Made by a program: the position numbers and the translations under genes
The notes under the pieces: model-generated
The model's database searches: none
What the model was told of the DNA's origin: nothing
What the model saw: the letters and a program-made list of their open reading frames with translations, nothing else
In this document: piece by piece, positions 21,506 through 32,285 of the stretch
How positions within the stretch are numbered: position 1 is the stretch's first letter
Layout of the letters: every line of letters begins with the position of its first letter
Assembly (NCBI GenBank): GCA_030844895.1
Contig: CM061228.1
Span: 59,784,033 to 59,848,032, forward strand
DNA length: 64,000 nt
Source of the DNA: Ambrosia x helenae
Taxonomy: Eukaryota > Streptophyta > Magnoliopsida > Asterales > Asteraceae
Direction: 5' to 3'

Positions 21506-22090
21506 TTTTGAAGCATTGTACGGAGGACAAGCAGATGACAGATCCCGAACTTATTCAGGAGACGACTGACAAGAATTTTTAGATCAGAGACAGACTAAAA
21601 GCTGCCAGAGACAGGTAGAAGAGCAATGCAGACCAAAAGCGTAAACCCTTAGAGTTTCAAGTGAGTGACAGAGTTTTGCTCAAAGTATCTCCATGGAAAG
21701 GAGTACCCAGGTTTGGAAAACGTGGGAAGCTCAATCCCAGATACATAGGTCCATTAGAGATTCTTGCACGAATCGGACCAGTTATATACAAGCTCAAACT
21801 GCCTGAAGAACTCAGTGGAGTGCACGACACATTTCACGTTTCGAATCTCAAAGAGTGTCTTGCTGATGAGTCATTGATCATCCCTCCAGAGGAGATCCAC
21901 ATTGACAAGCAACTCCATTTCATAGAAAATCCACTCGAGATAACCGACTAGAAGTTTCAGAAACTTCGTCGTAGTCAAGTCAAATTAGTCAAGGTACATT
22001 GGAATTCCAAGTGCAGACCCGAGTACACTTCGGAGCGTGAGGATCAAATGAAACGCAAGTACCCACATCTCTTCCAAAAGGCCACAAGTT
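21506..22090 (+). pseudogene. Gypsy integrase C-terminus and chromodomain-like tail (element A)
   Basis: It starts inside the integrase core (FEALYGGQ), cut by the D insertion. 21661-21951 is open: VSDRVLLKVSPWKGVPRFGKR, NPRYIGPLEIL, HDTFHVSNLKECLADES. TAG at 21949 interrupts it, then the same frame continues with a chromodomain-like LVKVHWNS, RPEYTSEREDQMKRKYPHLF. The usual W of the T-W-E motif is Ser. This is about 190 residues of a 1,450-residue polyprotein. The 5' part of element A should lie left of D but is not in the window. Confidence 0.85.
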
Positions 22091-22108
22091 TAGATGACCA
22101 ACACCAAA

Positions 22109-22144
22109 AATTTCGTGGACGAAATTCCTCTAACAGGGGGAGAA
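22109..22144 (+). promoter_or_regulatory. Hairpin and polypurine tract of element A
   Basis: AATTTCG-TGGA-CGAAATT (22109-22126), then CCTCTAACAGGGGGAGAA and the LTR start TGTGACACCC at 22145. Same module as in D, B and C. Confidence 0.75.
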
Positions 22145-25100
22145 TGTGACACCCGTCAAAATCACAGGTCATATCCGTACTCTTGACTACACATATACAT
22201 TGTGCATGACATTACATTTTGCATATTCCATTACAAATGGGCCACGCAGGGTTCCAACAAGTCAATCTCGATACAGATAGTCTAGCATTAGGCACATTAG
22301 TGGATACAAATTCATAATTAGTCGAATAGTCTATCATGAGCTATAGAGAGATCTCACCAAAACCCTAGTTTGGGAATCCACACAGTTGAACATGATACTA
22401 CAACTATGATCCATTCAAGAACAAAAACAAACAATGTACGTACACACACAGTGTCTGTAACCAACTAGTAACACAACTAGTTACAAAGTATATAATGTAC
22501 ACACAATTATATATTATCTTGTATTACATAGACTTGTACAAAGACCCTTCTTAACATCTAACTATAATATGTGACCAAGTATTTATACAAGATGTGTATT
22601 TAATTGTTCAATATATATGTACACACACACACCCATACATATGTGCGACGGCACATACACACATATGTATGTGTGATTTTTGGTTCCCAAAGATTATACT
22701 TTTTGTATGTTAATGAACCATCATCTCGATCACTAGATTCCACTTTAAGTAGCCAAACATCTCACTACTTATCCCTCCCATAATAGTTGACTTACCAAAG
22801 ATAATTATCCTACACATACATACATACATACATATATATATATATTTATATATATATATACACACGACACACATGCATGTGTGTGTAGTATTTGAATCAT
22901 GCACTCAAAACACATAAGTCTCATCCTCCCATACCTAGACCATACACCAAAATGGCAAAGATCTTTTTAACATTCATGCATGAAAGAAAGGAGTTGACTT
23001 ACCACATTAGTCATCCAACACTTTCCGAGGCACCAAGATCTTGAACATACTACACCATTCCTAGGATTACACTAATATAGCAAGTAATCATGTCCCTCAT
23101 GTACCACCTTTAGATGAATTGACTTAACCTAAACCTCCCTCACCATCCCCAATTCCCCCCCCCATCCCAAGAAACACCATGCATGCATCACATCTACTTA
23201 CACCACCACTTTAGCCATAATCTAACTTTCCAAGACCTTTCACTAATATGGAAAGATACTCTCCATACACTTTGCAAAGACATCAAACCATGCCATTCAT
23301 ACTAATTATAAATAAGGCAAGGGATTAGAGGGATAAGTGCACAAAAGCAGCCAACACACCCTCACCTCTCCCTCCTCTCCCTCCTCTCCCTCCTCCCCCT
23401 CTTGGCTCACTACCACCTCCGGACCACCACCGGACCACCACACCACCACCGAACCCCCCCTCTCGGCCATAGATACCCAACCAAAAACCACCATTTTCCA
23501 AGGGATCTTAGGGGTAACAAGGAGCTTAACTAGGAGTCTCAAGGCCCCTAAATCTCTCACATTTTGGTTCACTAAGAGGTATAAAAACTAAACTTAATAC
23601 TTATGTTTTCATGCTACATTACCATTTATTTACATGTAATGTTCATAACATGTGTGAGTCTTGTAACATAACTAGAATGGACAAGTAAAATGAGTGATGA
23701 AATACACATTATGGACTAAAAATAATGTGCACACACACACACACAAGGGCTGAAACTTGTACAAGAAAAATGTATGTGTTTACACACCATGGCCGAACAT
23801 ATATCCATGTATGTGTCCCATAGGCCGAAAGTTTTATAAGAAAATATGTATGATTTCTAAACTCATTAACATAAGACATGGTGTTGATAAGTGATAGTCA
23901 TGTGTGACAAGTCCTGAACAATAACAAAGCTTGCAAAGATACATATGTTTTCAAGAAAAGTCATACTTTTAACATGGGATATCATTATTTTCACAAGGGT
24001 TACTAGACTTATGAAAATAGTAGGTTAAAGATACCTAGATTTGATAAGATTTACACATACACCCACCCAAAGTGTATAATAATACATGTTTTACCAATAA
24101 AAGTGACGTTTTCACAAAAGATGATGTTATTTTCACCAAGGTCACTAGACACATAAAAACAGTAAATTTAGCAACACAAAACATAAGGATCACATTATGG
24201 GAAAAGTTACACCCAGAAACCATGATATTGAGCATTTAAAAGATAAACATTGTATCTTTTGGGAAACAAGATGTAAAGTATATAAACCCTTACATTAAAG
24301 CCACACCAAACTTAGAAGGTTTAAGTTACGAGGACAAACATGATAATGGAACAACTTGTAAACAATACAAGTAATATAGACCTAAAATTTCCCTTCTAAC
24401 ATAGGACACGTAGGTCAAGTACTCTAGCTCCAGGCTCAGTATTACATTCCACACACACAAGGTGAGTTTCATAGCCCCTTTTCACTGTTTTACACTTTTC
24501 TGGGGAAAAACATGCGTACAGTTTTCAGTTACATACATGACTATTATGTGAACATGAGACATCAAGGTTCAGGATCCAAAAAGCCCTCGTGTCATACATC
24601 ATGCCATAGCCATTAGCTATGGACTTAGCCATCAAACACCAGAATAGATCTATTGGGTTGACACCCCCACTCTTGGTCAGTCGCTCTGACCGGATGACAT
24701 ATATCAAAAGAATGCTAGTATTTCACATTTATTCATTGTCTTGAGTGTACAATGGGCGAGGCACAACATGTCAAGGTTTGGTTATGGGCTCATGTCAGAT
24801 CACATATTAATTATTGCCCTAGCTAGGCAGTAATTTAGTCGGATTTGGGATTACAGGTCAAACATACAAAAACCCGTGAACTCGCCAACATTATGTTGAC
24901 CCATATATTTTTCATGCATGTTTTTCAGGAAATTAGCATGGAGCATGGAACTTGGGAAGGTCGCGTGCGAGCATTTAAGGGATGCCATCTTTTGAACTAT
25001 TATTGTGATATTTTGATCTAAACACTTTTACCAATGGTTTCTAATCCAAATAATTAATGTTATGTTTTGTAAGACTTGAATGTTTTAAATGGTAATTCAT

Positions 25101-25186
25101 GTTTTATTAAATGATGCTCGCGTGACTTTTGTGCTTGGAAATCATTTCAGTTGCACCCGTGTTTCGGCCTTAGGCGTGGTGTGACA
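22145..25186 (+). mobile_element. Element A 3' LTR (3.04 kb)
   Basis: Begins TGTGACACCC directly after the polypurine tract and ends GGTGTGACA at 25186. TATAAATA lies at 23308-23315, followed by a CCTCTCCCT pyrimidine tract (23353-23402), which suggests transcription starts about 23340. Low-complexity CA/TA repeats lie at 22610-22680 and 22816-22872. An intron-like segment occupies 24462-24928. The right flank CATAT may be a 5-bp target duplication, but its partner is outside the visible element. Confidence 0.85.
24462..24928 (+). other. Conserved intron-like segment in element A LTR
   Basis: Starts AAG/GTGAGTTTCATAGCCCC and ends GCATGTTTTTCAG, 467 bp. The palindrome ATAGATCTAT with TTGGG after it lies at 24644-24653, 182 bp from the start. 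The same palindrome sits at nearly the same distance in B (172) and C (171). TTGAC lies about 30 bases before the end. Confidence 0.5.
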
Positions 25187-25450
25187 CATATTAGAAAGTT
25201 GCAGCCCTTAAGTGTGTGTTTTTGTGTATGTGCTCTCCATATTAATCCTTTCCTTAAACACTCACCTATAACAACTAACCATATTTTTTTATTATTCCTT
25301 TAATCCAATACGCGTGTGATAGACCGTTTCTTGTCTGCGACACGATAATATTTAGAGATATATTTATTTATTGATTATTTGGAATAGTACAAGTTGATTT
25401 TTTGGAAAAACGATTAACGAATTATAGATTAATTTATCGATAATAACATT
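25187..25450. other. Short flank between LTR A and the LINE
   Basis: No coding potential. The last 13 bases (25438-25450, CGATAATAACATT) nearly match 31417-31429 and are probably the left target-site duplication of the LINE. Confidence 0.5.
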
Positions 25451-25619
25451 GTCCTTTTAGATTGGTAAATGTGCGACGATTCTACCCTAGCTTGAAAAAA
25501 CATATATTCAAAATGAAGACCAAGGGACGCCTCCAAGGGAGGCTCAATCTAGTTCAGTCTAAAGATCTGTAGCAAAGAAAGCGAGAGGAGCAATACAACA
25601 TCAATCAAAGGAAGAACAC

Positions 25620-27339
25620 CAGAGGGGAAGATGAAGGCGGCTGGGAAACGGTACGAAGCAAGAGAGACAAGATGAAGGAAAAAAGATTCTGGAGAAGGGA
25701 AGAGAGACTGGTGAGGACGACGGCTTTTTATGTGTCTAACCTACCGGGGGACTGTAGTACCGAAGCTTTATGGGATGCGTTTGTCCATTTCGGTAACCTT
25801 GAGGACGTGTACATTCCAGCCAAACGGGATAAGCGTGGGAACCGTTTCGGGTTTCTAAATTTTCAAAAGTTGATAATGTGGTGGCATGGGCAGAGGAGCT
25901 AAATGGTGTTTGTTTGAATGGGGTTGTGCTAGGTGTGAATGCTGCTAGATTTAATAGAGATGGGAAGTGAATGGAGGAGGAATATAACCCCGAAAGGGTT
26001 TCGGCACTCAACAGGCCGGATTAAGGAAGAAACAACATCAACACTAGTATTCCTACTAGTGTGGATGTGGGGGCTGGGTCAACTAAAGGGGATACTAAAG
26101 GGTTGTTTAACTCGTATAAAGAAGCTTTTCAGGGTAAGAACGACGTTTCGTCCCCGAGTATAGTCGTTGATCTTCCACCTATTCGGCCGGAGATTAAGAG
26201 GCGATTCGAGTTCAAGACTTTAACGGGAGAGGTGAAGGATTTCGAGTTAATGAATAAGATCCAGTGTCTTGTTAAGGATTTCTCGGACTGGTCTTTCGCC
26301 ATAAAGTATTTGGGAGGCTTGACGTTTGCTTTGGTGTTTGATAATCCAGAATTTGTTGAACTGTTTCGTGATACAGAAATTGACAAATGGAGCTGCTGGT
26401 TTGGGATGGAGAACTGTATGCTAATTCCAGACTCGCTTGGATTAAGATTATGGGTGTGCGGATGTCCATGTGGGATTGTCATGTATTTAATAAAATAGGC
26501 GAAAGAGTTGGGAGAGTTATAGTCCAATCTAGTGTATCTAGTGATAATGATCTTTTAGACACCAATACGTTGGCTGTTTTGGTCCCTGCAGGAAAGGATT
26601 TAGCTCCAAATTCTTGTTTGAAAACCAACGATGGTGAGGTGTGGGTGTCAATCGTCGAGGTTGATTCCGATTGGACTCCGGCGATACTTGCTTCTCAGGC
26701 GAATGCTCCGGTACTAAAGTCTATTGCGGTGAATACTAGAGGTTTGGAGGAAGTAGGTGAAGCTACGGTGGGTAGCTCAACTGACCGCATGGGGAACATA
26801 CTATCTCCACATGCATGTATTAGTAATGATGAAGTTTTTAAAAAGTTTGGCGGCTCTGCTTCTGGTCCCCAAAGTGAAGGTTTTGTTGAAAACAAATCTG
26901 ATGGTGAAGTTTTTATGGGCCAGTCCAAGGGGCCCATTTGGCTTCTATAGTCATTGGGCCTAATTCTAATAATACTAATGATGAAGGAGATGACATAAAT
27001 TTTATTGGCCCAGTTAATGGTGCTTCAGATGTTAACAATATTTTCGTCACTCCAGACATAAATTGCTCAGTTAACTCTGACCCCTTTTCCTTAGATGATC
27101 TTATTGAACAAGACGCGGAGAGTCGGAGACGTCCGATTAATTTGGAAAACAGGAGAGCTGCGGCAGTCCTTGACAAGGAGGTGGGAAAGGATCCGATGGG
27201 TGATGATGTATCTGACTTTGATCAAGAGGTGCAAGAATCGTTGAACTTTGATATTAAATTGGGTATGGAACTCCATGGTTATGAAAACCATATGCGGAAA
27301 ATTGTTACGGGTGAGATGGAAACAGAAGGTAATCAATGA
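25620..27339 (+). pseudogene. LINE ORF1: RRM-type RNA-binding protein
   Basis: The N-terminal part encodes an RRM-like domain: TTAFYVSNLPGDCST (RNP2-like) and KRDKRGNRFGFLNF (RNP1-like), within 25710-25870. This is the layout of plant L1 ORF1 proteins. The frame shifts near 25868 (continuing as VDNVVAWAEELNGV), has stops near 25968 and 26024, then is open at 26061-26498, 26387-26950 and 26938-27339 with overlaps that show two further shifts. The centre resembles the DUF4283-like region usual in these proteins, followed by an acidic tail. Its last codon overlaps the ORF2 start. The protein would bind LINE RNA in the ribonucleoprotein. Confidence 0.75.
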
Positions 27340-28568
27340 AGTACTTAAGCCTTAATATTAATGGAGTCTTGGCGGTTGGAAAACAAACTTGGGTTCGTGA
27401 CCTGAAGCGGGATTTGAAAGCGGACTTTATCGGCATTCAAGAAACTCATCAGTGTGGGCTCAAAGTCGATTTTGTGGCTAGACTGTGGGACAAGTCTCCG
27501 TTGGCGTTTGATTCGGTGGATGCGATCGGTCGTTCCGGGGGTATTCTTTCGATGTGGGATCCGTCTAGATTTCGTATGGAAGGCAACGTTAAAAGTAGGT
27601 ATTTCTTATTAATTTATGATGTAATGCTCGGGCAGGGGGTTAAGCTTAACATTCTCAACATTTACGCTCCTATTGATGCGTCATTAAGAAGAGCCCTCTG
27701 GGAAGATTTAATTGGTATCGTGTCTCATCGCTCCGGGTTGTGGGTTGCTTTGGGCGATTTTAATGAGGTGAGGGGTCAGGAGGAGAGGCTCAATTCTTCT
27801 TTTAATCTGGTTGATACGGCTTTATTTAATGATTTTATTCGTCGTATCGGTTGGCTTGAATATTATATAACGGGAGGGAAATACACGTACATCTCTGACC
27901 ATGTTGAGCTAAAAATGAGCAAGCTTGACCGGGTCTTTGTGTGTAATGATTTTGTGGCCCTGTGGCCTTCGGCTCTCCTTAGAGTTCATGATAGCCGTTT
28001 GTCCGATCATTGTCCCCTCTCGTTATGCTGTGTTAACCGTAATTTTGGAGCAATTCGGTTTAAATTCTTTAATTCGTGGCTGTTGAACGCTGATTTGGTG
28101 AACACTATAAATAATTGTTTGTTAGAATCCCCGGCTGTTGGTAAAGCAGACATTGTGTTAATGATGATCCTAAAGAAGGTTAAGGAGGGTATAAAAGCTA
28201 AGAGGGATACAAATAAAATAGTGGAACAAAGGTTCCTTATGTTCCTTAGTATCTGGAATAAGGAGATCGAAGAAGCGGCGGCCATTCGGCCTTTGTCTTA
28301 TGAAGAGAAAAACTTAAGAGTGGGGATTAGAATACAGCTTCGTGACTTGGAGGTATCTAAAAGCAAGGATTTACAGCAGAAAGCTCGTGTGAATTGGGTA
28401 AAGCATGGCGACGAGAATTCGGCGCTTTTTCACCAAATTATTAACGCCAATATTGTCCGGAACAAAATCGATGGGCTTACGGTTAATGGAATGTGGGAAA
28501 CTGATCCGGGTGGTTTTGCAGCCAATTCTCTAAACCAAACAGAAGAAGACCTAAGTTTGCTAACATAG
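27336..28568 (+). pseudogene. LINE ORF2, endonuclease part
   Basis: 410 codons. Residues 1-225 form an apurinic/apyrimidinic-type endonuclease: LSLNINGV at the start (catalytic Asn), GIQETH near residue 33 (metal-binding Glu), YAPID near 106, ALGDFNEV near 139, and RLSDHCPL near 219 (Asp-His pair). The motifs that cut target DNA therefore look intact. A basic region and NWVKHGDENSALFHQ lead toward RT. ATG 27336 overlaps the ORF1 TGA as ATGA. The frame ends at TAG 28566; RT continues at once in another frame, so a single indel near 28550 separates the parts. Confidence 0.85.
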
Positions 28569-30287
28569 GGCTATCGAGGTTATCTTCGGCTCAAGTCGAT
28601 CGTCTGTGTGTGCCTTTTGGGGAAGCGGAGATTTGGGAAGCTATTAGTGATTGCAATGGTGGAAAGTCGCCTGGCCCGGATGGATTCACCATCAAATTCT
28701 TCAAGAAATTCTGGGATTCGTTGAAGTCCCATTTTATTAATTTATTTAACGAGTTTTTTTATTTCAGGAGAGATTTCTTTCAGGTGCAATGCCTCATTCA
28801 TCACTCTCATTCGGAAGAAACTGGATCCGCAAAGCCTTTTTGATTTTCGGCCTATATCCTTGGAGGCTTCGGTTTATAAAATCCTTTCTAAAGTCCTATC
28901 GAAGCGCCTTAAAAGAGTTTTGGATGATCTTATAGGGCCTACCCAATCGGCTTTTGTGGGAGGAAGAAGTATTCTAGATGGTCCTTTATGGTTAACGAAA
29001 TCATCTCGTGGGCTAAAAAAGTCAAAGTATAAGCTTCTTGTGTTTAAAATCGACTTTCATAAAGCTTACGACTCGCTTAATTGGATGTTCTTATTCGCCG
29101 TTATGGAATATATGGGTTTCCCGGATAAATGGGTTGGGTGGATTAGAGCTTGCCTAAATACGGGTAGAGGTTCGGTTTTGGTCAATGGGTCTCCTACGGC
29201 TGAATTTGCGTTTAAAAGAGGCCTTAGACAAGGGGACCCTATCTCACCCTTTCTTTTTATTATCGCTATGGAAGCTATTAAAAAGTTTTTGGATCGAGCT
29301 ATCGAGCTAGGCTTATTCAAAGGTGTTAAGCTTCCCAATGACGGGCCGACCGTGTCTACTCTATGTTTTGCGGATGACGTTATTTTCTTGGGTGAGTGGT
29401 CAAGGGACAATGTGGTGACTTTGAAAAGATTTTTGCGCTGCCTCTTTCTTGTCTCGGGTTTAAAAGTGAATAGCAAGAAATGTCAATTATATGGGCTCAA
29501 TGTGGAAAGTGATGAGGTGGGTTCATTTGCGGTGGCTCTAAATTGTGGCTAAGGTTCGCTTCCGTTTTCTTATTTGGGAGTGCTTTTGGGGGTCAATATG
29601 AAAAAAGTCCGTTGGTGGCAGCCCGTGTTTGAGAAATTTAACAAAAGACTGACGGCGTGGAAGGCGAAAACGTTATCTTTCCTGAGGAGATTAACCTTAA
29701 TCAAGGCTGTTCTTAGTAGCATTCCCTCCTACTTCTTATCCCTTTTTCCGTCCCCGAAGTTCATATTGAAAAAATTAGAATGCATCCGTAGAGATTTCCT
29801 TTGGGGGAAGAGCGGCTCGAGGGGCAAAATCCGTTGGGTTAAGTGGGAAAAATTAATGGCGCAGAAAAATCGTGGCGGTGCGGGAGTGGGTAGTATAGAA
29901 GACTTCAATATTTCTATGCTTTCGATGTGGTGGTGCAGATTTAAAAATGAGCCGGACCGATTATGGGTTAAAGTGATAAAGTCAATTCATTCCTTGGGCA
30001 GAGGCGCTAATATGATTCCGGTTAAAAAGGGCATTCCGGGGATATGGAAAGATATTGGGCTGGTGGATCGGACCCTGTGCAAAAGAGGAATACAAGTGGC
30101 GGCGAAACTGAAACCAAAAATCGGAGACGGGTCCAAAGTGTTATTCTGGAAGGACTGCTGGGCAAATTTGTCCAGCTTCAAATCCTTGTTCCCGGGCCTG
30201 TTTAGTGCAGCTAGAAACAAGGACGCCAGGGTCAGCGATTGTTACAATATTATTGATGGTAGAGTCGAATGGAAGTGGAGCTAGAAC
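28569..30287 (+). pseudogene. LINE ORF2, reverse transcriptase part
   Basis: Non-LTR RT in three pieces. 28590-28843 has KSPGPDGFTIKFFK. A shift near 28780 leads to 28860-29552 with FRPISLEASVYKILSKVL, GRSILDG, FKIDFHKAYDSLNW, GLRQGDPISPFLF and the catalytic FADDVIFLG near 29370. A TAA at 29550 interrupts the same frame, which resumes GSLPFSYLGVLLGV to 30284. Downstream are the usual WKAKTLSFLRRLTLIKAVL and RRDFLWG segments. All RT core motifs are visible, so decay is by a few discrete lesions. The frame is cut at 30287 by an insertion. Confidence 0.85.
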
Positions 30288-30640
30288 AAGGCCGTCTCTG
30301 AGATTCTCCGAAACGTTTTGGTCCTAGGGCAACTAAAAAAATGGGGCCCTATAAAATTCAAGTTTTAACTTTTAATTTTCAAATATGAGTAATTCAAATT
30401 TCAACTTTTAATTATCAAACATCAATATGGGATTTGAACCCAAGTTATCTACCTTGAAATATAATTAACTAACCAATTCATCTACCTTGGTTTTGTTGTC
30501 ATTAACCACACCAAAATAATTTAAATACACTTTATAATTAATATATATTTAAAATTTTTAAAATTTCGGGCCTCTCGAGAGTTTGGACCTTGGGCCGTCG
30601 CCCACTCCGCCCATGCCAAAAACCGGGCCTGAGCTGGAAC
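30278..30640. mobile_element. 343-bp insertion with 10-bp duplication in the LINE
   Basis: GAGCTAGAAC (30278-30287) and GAGCTGGAAC (30631-30640) flank 30288-30630. Removing the insert and one copy makes the LINE frame continuous. The ends are GC-rich with partial inverted similarity (AGGCCGTCTCTGAG at the left, complement of CGGGCCT...at the right), and the middle is AT-rich. The minus strand has a B-box-like GGGTTCAAATCCC (30429-30441) and an A-box-like segment near 30463-30483. A small non-autonomous DNA transposon with 9-10-bp duplications, or a SINE-derived unit, would fit. The single difference in the left copy turns TGG into TAG. Confidence 0.65.
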
Positions 30641-31322
30641 GCCGCTGTTCTGCAGAATTCTCTAACGGGTCAGCTGCAAACTTTGACTAGTATGCTGGGT
30701 AATGTGGTCTTTGACGGCTCACCGGACGTTTGGATGTGGAGTAACAATGCTGGGGAGTTGTTCTCCGTAAACAGATTAGATTGGAGCTTGCGCCGGAGGT
30801 TGACAACACCCATTTTTTTAAAGCCAAAGCTTGGAATTCGTGGGCTATACCCAAAGCTAATGTGCTCCTATGGAAGGCGATTATGGGGAGATTTCCTACG
30901 AGAGTGGAGTTGATTTCCCGCATTTCGGATTGTGTGTGTTCGAGGTGCAACATTGACCCGAAGACACCAATCATGCCTTTGTGTCTTGCCTTTGGTCTAG
31001 GTCGGTGTGGTGGAACATCTTGGTTTGGTTAAGAATCTCGTGGCCATCGGATTCCAAATCGGTTGAGTCTTGGTTAAGTAGCTTATATCTTAATCCGGGT
31101 TCGAAGAAGTGGTGGAAAATTGTTGGCATGAGTATTCAAGCTACGTTTTATAGAATTTGGTTAGCTAGAAACAAGAAGATGTTCGAAGGATACTTTGAGC
31201 CGGTTCGGGAGACGGTGGATCAGATCAAACAGGACTCCTTTTTATGGGTTACAAATAGATCGAAGCTGGGCCTTATTTCCTGGGATGATTGGGCTGATTC
31301 TAATATAACAATGGTGCTGTAA
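30641..31322 (+). pseudogene. LINE ORF2 C-terminus, zinc-binding (zf-RVT) tail
   Basis: Continues ORF2 after the insertion (AAVLQNSLTGQLQTLTSML, DVWMWSNNAGELFSVN). A shift near 30780 leads to WAIPKANVLLWKAIMGRFPTRVEL and CSRC. A second shift near 30959 leads to DTNHAFVSCLWSRSVW, which completes a C-C-H-C zinc motif typical of plant L1 ORF2 ends. The frame then runs open to TAA at 31320 with KKMFEGYFEP. Two indels in 700 bp. Confidence 0.8.
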
Positions 31323-31416
31323 TGATGTTTTAATTTTTGGTGTGTTGGTGTACTTCGGCTTGTTGATGGCTCTTTATATTTATATATAAAGCGTTTTGCC
31401 GTTCAAAAAAAAATAC
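31323..31416 (+). other. LINE 3' UTR and A-rich end
   Basis: About 80 bp with TTTATATTTATATATAAAGC followed by a run of A at 31405-31413. The right target duplication follows. Confidence 0.7.
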
Positions 31417-31491
31417 CGATAATAAACATATATTTGATTTTATCGTTTAAGAAGTTAAACGGTATTGGGTTTAATTACATGATAATAAAAG

Positions 31492-31493
<2 letters not shown>

Positions 31494-31547
<54 letters not shown>

Positions 31548-31549
31548 GT
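31494..31549. repeat. Microsatellite (CA)n(TA)n(TGTA)n
   Basis: Roughly 34 bases of TA dinucleotides flanked by CA and four TGTA units. Confidence 0.9.
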
Positions 31550-32285
31550 AAAATTAACCTATTGTTTATTTAGCTAAAACAATATTGAATAAGTTAATTA
31601 TAAAAGTCAAATAATTGGTTAATCTCTAATTAAGAGTAATTAGAGGACATGACTTGGTGAGCAAGCTAAGAATCAAGGGACTTGATGTGTAAATATCATT
31701 ATATTTTAGGATCATAATCGAGTCATTAAGTTGTGGATTGAATTCTCATTAAAAATGGTTTCTTTAATAAAGAATTCTTCCATAAGATTAATATAGTTTT
31801 TCAACAAAACCCTAGACAACCACCACCATACTTAACTGACACTACTACTATGATGGCGGCCCTCGTCCTTGCTGTGGCGACTTGTAATCCACCATGTATG
31901 AGGGCAACCCCTAGGCCACCAACTAGGGCAACCGTTCCACCACCACCATGAGCTACCCTCCACATCGTGTTGTGTTAATTTGATTGAAAGGGTCCATTTC
32001 AAACTGTTGATTCGGGATACAGGTGATCTTTTGATGACAGTGTCTAGCATGGCGTTCGCAATATCCTCGGTGTTCTATCTTGGTTTTCTTCGAGGTATTC
32101 TCTAAAATACCCTATCGGTTGGTTTTATATAATGATTTGAATAGTTTGTAATTGGATCACTTGGATTGGGATGTTGATTGGTATCATTCATATACGAAGC
32201 TTCCGCACTTTGATAATAAATAAATGGTTATTTATTTTGGCCGAAAAATATATATTCACATATATTATATTTTATAATATATATA
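31550..32285. other. Non-coding sequence, possibly LTR debris
   Basis: AT-rich sequence, then a CCACCACC-rich stretch after AAAACCCTAGACAACC (31807-31960), which resembles gypsy LTR sequence downstream of a start site. No ends or coding features are seen. Confidence 0.35.

Larger units (their letters stand above)
25451..31416 (+). mobile_element. L1-type LINE, near full length
   Basis: About 5.97 kb with a 5' leader, ORF1, ORF2 (endonuclease, RT, zinc-finger tail), a short 3' UTR and an A-rich end (AAAAAAAAAT at 31405). CGATAATA(A)ACAT sequences flank both sides, consistent with target-primed reverse transcription. Both ORFs carry several lesions and a foreign 343-bp insertion splits ORF2. 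Confidence 0.85.

Noticed and set aside
22145..25186. Solo LTR
   Set aside because: Hairpin, polypurine tract and integrase tail lie directly upstream, so it is the 3' LTR of a truncated element.
26129..26527. 132-codon minus-strand ORF in LINE ORF1
   Set aside because: Antisense shadow of ORF1 coding sequence.
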